This document shows, piece by piece, positions 1 through 4,305 of a stretch of 5,094 nt of DNA. Source of the stretch: Synergistaceae bacterium (GTDB lineage Bacteria > Synergistota > Synergistia > Synergistales > Synergistaceae). Made by a program: the position numbers and the translations under genes. Numbering within the stretch: the stretch's first letter is position 1; every line of letters begins with the position of its first letter. Below the pieces are notes generated by a model. That model did no database searches. It had not been told where the DNA came from and saw only the letters and a program-made list of their open reading frames with translations. Location: the NCBI GenBank assembly GCA_031274115.1, contig JAISQP010000038.1:1-5094 (forward strand), in the 5' to 3' direction.

Positions 1-28
1 GTGAACCGGACAGACAGAGAAGGCACAA

Positions 29-57
29 ATTATGGAGGGGTTGAAGCGGCATGTCAA
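29..57 (-). promoter_or_regulatory. Sigma70-type promoter reading out of the left edge
   Basis: On the minus strand there is a perfect -35 hexamer TTGACA (57-52), a 17-nt spacer, and a -10 hexamer CATAAT (34-29) that matches TATAAT at five of six positions. Spacing and both boxes fit a strong housekeeping promoter, which stands out in otherwise G+C-rich DNA. Transcription would start near position 22 and run leftward out of the window, so the target is not visible. It reads away from every gene seen here, and no coding sequence starts on this strand before the window edge. This is a consensus match only; no transcript evidence is available. Confidence 0.55.
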
Positions 58-123
58 AATCTGCGGCTGCGGGTTCGCGCGTTTTGTTTTCAGCGCCTGC
101 CCGCCCCATCGGCGTGGTACGGA

Positions 124-237
124 GACCACCCCGTCGCCTTCGGCGCCACCCCTCCGATGGGAGGGGAATTTTAGAAACGTCTCCGGTTTTATTCCCCTCC
201 TTCGGAGGGGTGGCAGGCGAAGCCTGACGGGGTGGTC
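124..237. repeat. Inverted repeat with hairpin-bearing arms (palindromic/MITE-like element)
   Basis: Two arms of 46-47 nt (124-169 and 191-237) are imperfect reverse complements around a spacer of about 21 nt. The outer ends pair perfectly (GACCACCCC 124-132 with GGGGTGGTC 229-237). Each arm holds two smaller palindromes: GCC-ttc-GGC (136-144) and CCCCTCC-gatg-GGAGGGG (149-166) on the left, CCCCTCC-ttc-GGAGGGG (194-210) and AGGC-gaa-GCCT (216-226) on the right. The differences between arms fall mainly in hairpin loops or are compensated, as expected when structure is conserved. GGAG (121-124) and CTCC (239-242) may extend the pairing. No transposase is present, and I see no convincing target-site duplication. 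It looks like a pair of dispersed palindromic repeats inserted head to head, or one non-autonomous element. Copy number elsewhere cannot be judged from this window. Confidence 0.75.
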
Positions 238-441
238 GCTCCATTTGCGAAAGGGGGAAGGCCCGAAAAAATTGCTGGCATAGCCCTTGAAAGAGACGTT
301 CCTCTGGCGAAGTCGGTTTTAAAAAGGCACGTCTATAATGAGCTGACCAAGCTCAACCATCAAGAAAAAAAGCGCCAGGACAGGATGGACAAGCGAGGAA
401 AAACCGAGGGCGAAACCGACCTGTCTCAAGGATCCTCGTAA
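232..441 (+). CDS. Doubtful short hydrophilic ORF or gene remnant
   Basis: A 69-codon plus-strand frame starts at a GTG lying inside the right arm of the 124-237 repeat and ends at TAA (439-441). I recognise no family. From about residue 10 (RPEKIAGIALERDVPLAKSV) onward it is rich in Lys, Glu, Arg and Asp, could form a charged helix (LNHQEKKRQDRMDKRGK) and is more A+T-rich than the flanks. No convincing Shine-Dalgarno sequence precedes the GTG, and the first codons are repeat-derived, so a native gene may have lost its 5' end when the repeat inserted. The same frame is open upstream of a TAG at 172-174, which would fit an interrupted gene but proves nothing. Its stop is 2 nt before the hairpin at 444-470. 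It may equally be chance. Confidence 0.22.
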   Translation: MVAPFAKGGRPEKIAGIALERDVPLAKSVLKRHVYNELTKLNHQEKKRQDRMDKRGKTEGETDLSQGSS

Positions 442-443
442 AT

Positions 444-470
444 CCCGGTCGAGATGACGGCTCGACCGGG
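444..470. terminator. Perfect 10-bp hairpin, possible terminator or small dispersed repeat
   Basis: CCCGGTCGAG (444-453) and CTCGACCGGG (461-470) are exact reverse complements around a 7-nt loop. The hairpin sits 28 nt beyond the stop of the minus-strand hydrolase gene and 2 nt beyond the stop of the doubtful plus-strand ORF, the usual place for a transcription terminator between convergent units. Neither side has a real U-tract: the minus-strand exit reads ATTTAC and the plus-strand exit CGGCTCG. An intrinsic terminator is therefore only possible. A dispersed palindromic repeat, or a 3'-end-stabilising hairpin, is a fair alternative. Confidence 0.45.
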
Positions 471-498
471 CGGCTCGAGTTCCCGCGCGCCTGACGGG

Positions 499-1278
499 TC
501 AGATCGTTATCTCTTGAAGCTCGTCCCACAGGGCGTCTACGGGTGGCATCTCCTTTCCGCGGCGCTCCAGGTCCAATGCGAGTCTGCTGCGGTAGCCACG
601 GCTGTCGTCTTTTTCGAAGGGTATGTGATACGCAATGACGCGTTTAGGTTTCAAGGCCCTCTCTATTACCTCGCGTCCGGCTGGAAACGTTAAAAAGAGC
701 GGGTTGACGAAAGCGGCGTCGATATCCTCTCCGTCTAGCATATTTTCGAAATAATCCGCGTCGTAGTCGCTGTCGCCGATGATGAATACCTTCCGCTCCC
801 CGAAGCGAATCAGGTAGCAGTAGTGAACGGTATTCTCGAAGATTTCGCCCTTGCCGGCGTGAGCGGATAGGAAGGCTTTCAGCGAAATATTCCCGTTCAG
901 GCGGATTTCAGTCGTCTCCCACTTCGGAGAATCGAGAAGGAAGAGGCGCGCGGCTCCTCTTCCCGCGACATCGGCGAACGACGGGCGCCTCGACGCTATA
1001 TCGCGGGGGATAACTAAAGCGTCTACGGTGTTTTGCCCGAAAAATTCCTCGTTGAGCGAGGCGGTGAAGTGGTCGGGGTGGTCGTGAGTATATAAAACGA
1101 AATCGATATCCCTGAACAACGGTTCTTCGCCGGCGGAGAGCCGTCGGAAAAGTTCGCCGGACATTCCTGAAAACGGGCTTCCCCCCCCGTCCTGTATGCC
1201 GTCGATCATCATCTTCGACCCGGCGTATTGCAGTATGACGCCCTCGTTGGCGAGCAGCGTCGCTTTAATTTCACTCAT
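499..1278 (-). CDS. MBL-fold metallo-hydrolase
   Basis: This 259-residue protein has the metallo-beta-lactamase fold metal site. The HxHxDH motif is THDHPDH (His65, His67, Asp69, His70). Likely further ligands are His140 (SAHAGKGE), Asp169 (IIGDSDYD) and His218 (AYHIPFE), so a two-metal active site appears intact. There is no signal peptide or membrane segment, so it should be a cytoplasmic hydrolase. The substrate is unknown; relatives cleave phosphodiester, thioester or lactone bonds, and UlaG-like lactonases are one distant possibility. ATG 1278 is the first start, since a stop codon lies in frame just upstream. The only purine-rich SD-like stretch (AGAGGG, 1298-1293) is 14 nt away, so initiation looks weak. 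It follows the transporter gene by 27 nt and is probably cotranscribed. A run of eight G residues encodes Gly31-Gly33. The fold is sure, the function is not. Confidence 0.9.
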   Translation of the reverse strand: MSEIKATLLANEGVILQYAGSKMMIDGIQDGGGSPFSGMSGELFRRLSAGEEPLFRDIDFVLYTHDHPDHFTASLNEEFFGQNTVDALVIPRDIASRRPSFADVAGRGAARLFLLDSPKWETTEIRLNGNISLKAFLSAHAGKGEIFENTVHYCYLIRFGERKVFIIGDSDYDADYFENMLDGEDIDAAFVNPLFLTFPAGREVIERALKPKRVIAYHIPFEKDDSRGYRSRLALDLERRGKEMPPVDALWDELQEITI

Positions 1279-1305
1279 ATCTTATTAACCAGCCCTCTTG
1301 TTCAA

Positions 1306-2199
1306 TTATTTTTTCCTCATCGCGTCCGCCGTTTGGATCAGCAGATTTGCCGCGAATATCAGAGCGCAGCCTATAAATTCGCGCGCGGAAAGTATTTCTC
1401 CCAGGATCAGCCACCCGGTCAGGGCGGCGAAGACCGATTCCAGGCTCATGATCAGCGACGCGGCCACAGGGTTTACGTCCCTCTGGCCCAGTATCTGAAG
1501 GGTGTACGCCACGCCGCTGGAGAGAACCCCGGTGTACAGGATCGACGCCCACGCCGATGTGATCGCCGGCAGCTCGGGTTTCTCGAAAGCGAAAGCCGCG
1601 GCGAAGGCGAGAGCGCTGCAGACGAAAAATTGGATGCACGAAAGTTTGACGCCGTCCGTGATGGGCGAATAGTGGTCGATCAACAGAATGTGGACCGCGT
1701 AGAGGATCGCGCAGCCGAGAATGTAGGCGTCGCCCTTGTTGAGGGACAGGGACTCGTTTACGCAGAGCAGGTACATTCCAATCACCGCCACGAGCACACA
1801 GCACCACGTGATCCATCTGGTCCTTTTCCCTGAAAAGACGCCCAAAATCGGGACGAAGACGATATAAAGCGTAGTTATGAACCCGGACTTGCCGACCGTG
1901 GTGTACATGATGCCGACCTGCTGCAGGACAGCGCAGAGGAACAAGACGCCTCCGCAGTACAAACCGCCGCGCAGCAGGACTCCCTTCGAAGCCCGCTCCT
2001 CGGCTGTCGGGCTCTTCGCGGATAACAGCGAGTTGATCCATATCGCGGGCAGGAGCGACGCGCCTCCGATGGCAAAGCGCACGGCGATAAAAGTTATCGG
2101 ACCGACATGATCCATTCCAAAGCGCTGCGCCGCGAACGCCGTCCCCCAGATGAAGGCCGTGACCGCGAGCAGTATCATTCCACGAAGCTGTCTTCCCAC
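1306..2199 (-). CDS. EamA/DMT-family membrane transporter
   Basis: This 297-residue, strongly hydrophobic protein has about ten predicted membrane helices (roughly residues 8-25, 34-54, 77-97, 104-122, 128-147, 157-175, 184-204, 217-235, 244-268 and 272-290). They form two EamA repeats, as usual for 10-TMS drug/metabolite transporters, and the length is typical. The opening LAVTAFIWGTAFAAQRFGMD and the second-repeat tail (ASLIMSLESVFAALTGWLILGE, residues 247-268) are family hallmarks. Relatives export amino acids, sugars or other metabolites; the substrate cannot be read from sequence. The start is GTG at 2199, supported by AAAGGAG (2213-2207) 7 nt upstream; an ATG at codon 8 has no such site. 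The spacer between SD and start is seven T residues. The gene follows the palindromic element at 2252-2439 and precedes the MBL-fold gene by 27 nt. Confidence 0.92.
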   Translation of the reverse strand: MGRQLRGMILLAVTAFIWGTAFAAQRFGMDHVGPITFIAVRFAIGGASLLPAIWINSLLSAKSPTAEERASKGVLLRGGLYCGGVLFLCAVLQQVGIMYTTVGKSGFITTLYIVFVPILGVFSGKRTRWITWCCVLVAVIGMYLLCVNESLSLNKGDAYILGCAILYAVHILLIDHYSPITDGVKLSCIQFFVCSALAFAAAFAFEKPELPAITSAWASILYTGVLSSGVAYTLQILGQRDVNPVAASLIMSLESVFAALTGWLILGEILSAREFIGCALIFAANLLIQTADAMRKK

Positions 2200-2206
2200 A
2201 AAAAAA

Positions 2207-2213
2207 CTCCTTT
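2207..2213 (-). promoter_or_regulatory. Shine-Dalgarno site fixing the GTG start of the transporter
   Basis: AAAGGAG on the minus strand lies 7 nt from the GTG at 2199. The gap is a pure T7 run (2206-2200). This favours GTG over the internal ATG at codon 8. Confidence 0.7.
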
Positions 2214-2230
2214 AAAGATTATTTTTCATG

Positions 2231-2260
2231 ACTATCCGTTTAGCTCAGGTAGAGGCTCAA
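2231..2260 (-). promoter_or_regulatory. Weak candidate promoter for the transporter gene
   Basis: On the minus strand TTGAGC (2260-2255, four of six to consensus) lies 18 nt from GATAGT (2236-2231, four of six). The -35-like box is inside the terminal arm of the palindromic element, so the repeat could donate part of a promoter. Matches are poor and such pairs occur often by chance. Read-through from the purine operon is the alternative source of transcripts. Confidence 0.2.
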
Positions 2261-2439
2261 GCCGCCCGACTCACTACGCGAATCGGACCGTGGCGGAAGT
2301 ACATCCATGCCGCGAAAAAACGCTCGAGGAACGCGTTTTTTCGCTTACTTGCGCCACTCGGCCGACATCCTGTCGGCCGCCGATTCGCTTCGTTCGTTCA
2401 ACGCTGCGCGTCGGGGACAACGCGAGCGGCTTGAGCCTC
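2252..2439. repeat. Nested palindromic element of about 188 bp
   Basis: Several inverted repeats are nested. The ends pair perfectly over 14 bp (2252-2265 with 2426-2439). Inside are GCGAATCGG/CCGATTCGC (2278-2286 with 2380-2388), a 12-bp stem with one mismatch (2290-2301 with 2346-2357), a perfect 12-bp stem GCGAAAAAACGC/GCGTTTTTTCGC (2312-2323 with 2333-2344), and a side hairpin CGGCCGACA-tcc-TGTCGGCCG (2359-2379). The whole folds as a cruciform or branched RNA on either strand. It fills most of the 274-nt gap between purE and the transporter gene. No open frame of substance and no transposase is present. I read it as a non-autonomous palindromic mobile repeat or a structured 3'-UTR. A conserved regulatory RNA is less likely but possible. 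Confidence 0.75.
2312..2344. terminator. A-tract/T-tract stem, possible bidirectional terminator after purE
   Basis: The perfect 12-bp inverted repeat GCGAAAAAACGC...GCGTTTTTTCGC has a 9-nt loop and puts six T residues at the 3' side of the stem on both strands. It lies about 130 nt downstream of the purE stop, inside the larger palindrome. The A-stem-T layout resembles bidirectional intrinsic terminators, but the G+C part of the stem next to the loop is only about 3 bp, so efficiency is doubtful. Confidence 0.35.
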
Positions 2440-2473
2440 CGGAACTACAACATGTGATAAGCTGATAGCCATA

Positions 2474-3010
2474 TTATTTTTTAATAAACGCCTCTGGCGG
2501 GATCTGATGCATGTCTTCCAGTTTTTCGCGGCTCTTGCGCGTCTGGTCGGCGGATTTTTTCGACCACGCCTCGAGCCGTTCCGCGAGGTCCTTGTCCGAC
2601 AGCGCCAGGATGCGCAGCGCGAAGAGCGCGGCGTTTTTGCCGCCGTCCACGCTCATGCAGGCGACTGGCATTCCGGGCGGCATCTGAGCCGCCGATAAAA
2701 GGGCGTCGAAGCCCGAAAGAGCCCCCGAGGCTATCGGCACGCCGACTACGGGCAGCGTCGTATGCGCGGCTACGGCGCCGGGCAGCGCGGCGGACAGCCC
2801 AGCCATCGCGATTATTACGGCTACGCCGCGCTTCCCGGCGCCAGCTGCGTAGTTCGCGACATCGTCGGGGGTGCGGTGCGCTGAGGCTATTCCAACCTCG
2901 TATCGCACTCCAAACTCCTTCAGGACCTCGACCGCCTTCGTGACGATCCCGACGTCAGACTGTGATCCGGTCAGTATTCCGATGATAGGTTTCTTCTTAT
3001 TATTAGCCAT
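2474..3010 (-). CDS. purE: N5-carboxyaminoimidazole ribonucleotide mutase (PurE)
   Basis: PurE forms 4-carboxyaminoimidazole ribonucleotide (CAIR) in de novo purine synthesis, in the cytoplasm and usually as an octamer. At 178 residues it is family length. The ribose-phosphate binding motif GSQSD is at 15-19, the catalytic SAHRTP with His45 at 43-48, and QMPPGMPVA with the following GGKNAALFALRIL at 109-135. The Arg in SAHRTP and the overall pattern point to class I, which works on N5-CAIR made by PurK; class II typically has SAHK and uses AIR plus CO2. However, the usual AAHLPG motif reads SAALPG (residues 73-78), so the second conserved histidine is an alanine. No purK is in this window. 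ATG 3010 is preceded by GAGG inside the end of purD with an 8-nt gap. The purD stop is 3 nt upstream, which implies translational coupling. Confidence 0.95.
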   Translation of the reverse strand: MANNKKKPIIGILTGSQSDVGIVTKAVEVLKEFGVRYEVGIASAHRTPDDVANYAAGAGKRGVAVIIAMAGLSAALPGAVAAHTTLPVVGVPIASGALSGFDALLSAAQMPPGMPVACMSVDGGKNAALFALRILALSDKDLAERLEAWSKKSADQTRKSREKLEDMHQIPPEAFIKK

Positions 3011-3013
3011 TTT

Positions 3014-4303
3014 CTATACCTCGCTCCATCCGATGTCTTTTCTGTAGTGCATTCCGTCGAAACTTATCGTCCCGACGCGTTCGTAAGCCTTTCTTCTGGC
3101 TTCGTCGAACGTACGTCCGGTTCCGGTCACGGTCAGCACCCTGCCGCCCGCGGTCAGCACCCTGCCGCCCTCCACGCGCGTTCCGGCGTGATAGACGAAG
3201 GCGCCTGGAATATTTTTTTCGAGCCCCTGTATCGGCAGGCCCTTTTTAAACTCCCCAGGGTAGCCTCCGGAGGCCAGTACGACGCAGAGCGCCGCTCCCG
3301 AGCCGCTGAAGTCCGGGCAGGACGCCGCGTCTCCCTCAGCGCAGGCAAGCAGGACCCGGCCGAGGTCGCCTGAGAAGAGGGGCAGCGCGGCCTGCGTCTC
3401 GGGGTCGCCGAATCTCACGTTGTACTCGACTGTGGAAATCGTCGTCCCGTCCGCGCCTTCGCCGAGCATCAGCCCCATGTATATAACACCCCTGTAGTCG
3501 ATGCCCTCGCGCGCCAATCCGGCCAGCGTGGGGCGGAGCACCTCGGATACGACGCGGTCCATGAGGCCGTCCGTGAGGCTCACCGGCGCGTAGGCGCCCA
3601 TTCCGCCCGTGTTGGGGCCCTTGTCCCCGTCGAAGGCTCTCTTGTGGTCGCGGCTCGGCGCGAGCAGGCGGAAGGACTTCCCGTCAGTGAGGGCGAAGAC
3701 GGTGAGCTCCCGACCGGGGGAGAAGTCCTCGATGACGACCGTGCGCCCGGCGCCGCCGAGCGCCTTCCCCGAGAGGAGATCGCGGCAGATATCCAGCGCC
3801 TCGTTTTTATCGTCCGTCAGGAAGACGCCCTTTCCCGCCGCGAGCCCGTCGGCTTTTATGACGTACGGCGGTTTTCTCGAGGCGATCGCCGCCGCGCACT
3901 CGCCGTCGCTGGAGCAGATATCGAAGGCGGAGGTCGGCACGCCGTTGCGGGCCATGAATTTTTTGGCGAACGCCTTGCTGCTCTCCAGGCGCGCGCCCTT
4001 CGCGCCGGGGCCGAAGACCCTGACGCCGGCCGCCCGAAGCTCGTCGGCCGTCCCGGCCGCAAGCGGCGCCTCGGGGCCGATGACCGCGAGGCCTATATTG
4101 TTTGCGCGGCAGAGGTCCGCGACCGCTTTTCCGTCACACGGGTCCACGTCATGAAGCGACGCCAGTTCCGCAATCCCGGGGTTTCCCGGCGCGGAGTGAA
4201 GCTTGCCGGTTATCCCGGATCTGGACAGCGCGTGGGCGATGCAGTGCTCGCGGCCGCCTCCCCCGAGTATGAGGATGTCGATCTTCTCGCCGGGGCCGGT
4301 CAT
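3014..4303 (-). CDS. purD: Phosphoribosylamine-glycine ligase (GAR synthetase)
   Basis: PurD is the cytoplasmic ATP-grasp ligase that joins glycine to phosphoribosylamine to give GAR in de novo purine synthesis. The 429-residue length is normal and all blocks are in order: N-terminal GGGGREH (14-20), IGPEAPL (75-81), ATP-grasp KADGLAAGKGV (150-160), GPNTGGMGAY (229-238), YRGVIYMGLML (270-280) and the family signature RFGDPETQ (297-304). The C-terminal domain ends with a conserved-looking YRKDIGW. The start is ATG 4303, just 2 nt after the purH TGA, and initiation probably relies on AGG in the last purH codons plus coupling. Near the C-terminus GGRVLTA-GGRVLTV (379-392) is encoded by a 21-bp near-perfect tandem repeat, yet overall length stays within the family, so no loss of function is expected. 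Confidence 0.97.
   Translation of the reverse strand: MTGPGEKIDILILGGGGREHCIAHALSRSGITGKLHSAPGNPGIAELASLHDVDPCDGKAVADLCRANNIGLAVIGPEAPLAAGTADELRAAGVRVFGPGAKGARLESSKAFAKKFMARNGVPTSAFDICSSDGECAAAIASRKPPYVIKADGLAAGKGVFLTDDKNEALDICRDLLSGKALGGAGRTVVIEDFSPGRELTVFALTDGKSFRLLAPSRDHKRAFDGDKGPNTGGMGAYAPVSLTDGLMDRVVSEVLRPTLAGLAREGIDYRGVIYMGLMLGEGADGTTISTVEYNVRFGDPETQAALPLFSGDLGRVLLACAEGDAASCPDFSGSGAALCVVLASGGYPGEFKKGLPIQGLEKNIPGAFVYHAGTRVEGGRVLTAGGRVLTVTGTGRTFDEARRKAYERVGTISFDGMHYRKDIGWSEV
3130..3171. repeat. 21-bp tandem repeat inside purD
   Basis: Two adjacent 21-nt units (3130-3150 and 3151-3171) are identical at 20 of 21 positions, differing only at the last base. They encode seven residues twice in frame (GGRVLTA, GGRVLTV; codons about 379-392). 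The second unit corresponds to the usual PurD GGRVL segment; the first falls in the more variable strand before it. Confidence 0.8.
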
Positions 4304-4305
4304 CT

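Noticed and set aside
32..283. Plus-strand frame of 83 codons through the inverted repeat
   Set aside because: More than half is translated repeat DNA (Pro/Arg-rich) and the rest shows no family resemblance.
334..339. Perfect TATAAT on the plus strand
   Set aside because: No acceptable -35 hexamer lies 15-19 nt upstream and there is no extended -10 TG; it lies within the doubtful ORF and no gene follows on the plus strand.
1228..1833. Plus-strand open frame of 201 codons opposite the transporter gene
   Set aside because: Antisense to a convincing EamA transporter; the composition is charged and low in structure, with no motif or ribosome-binding site.
2238..2256. TTTAGCTCAGGTAGAGG resembles the D-arm of a tRNA
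   Set aside because: The D-loop is too short, and no anticodon arm, T-loop (GTTCRANNC) or acceptor pairing follows at tRNA spacing; the segment runs into the palindromic element.
2252..2439. Integron attC site or CRISPR-like repeat
   Set aside because: No GTTRRRY/RYYYAAC core pair at the ends, no integrase nearby, and no regularly spaced direct repeats; the structure is purely inverted and nested.
2107..2457. Plus-strand open frames over the palindromic element
   Set aside because: They are Arg/Ser/Cys-rich translations of repeat DNA, overlap the transporter start, and show no coding features.
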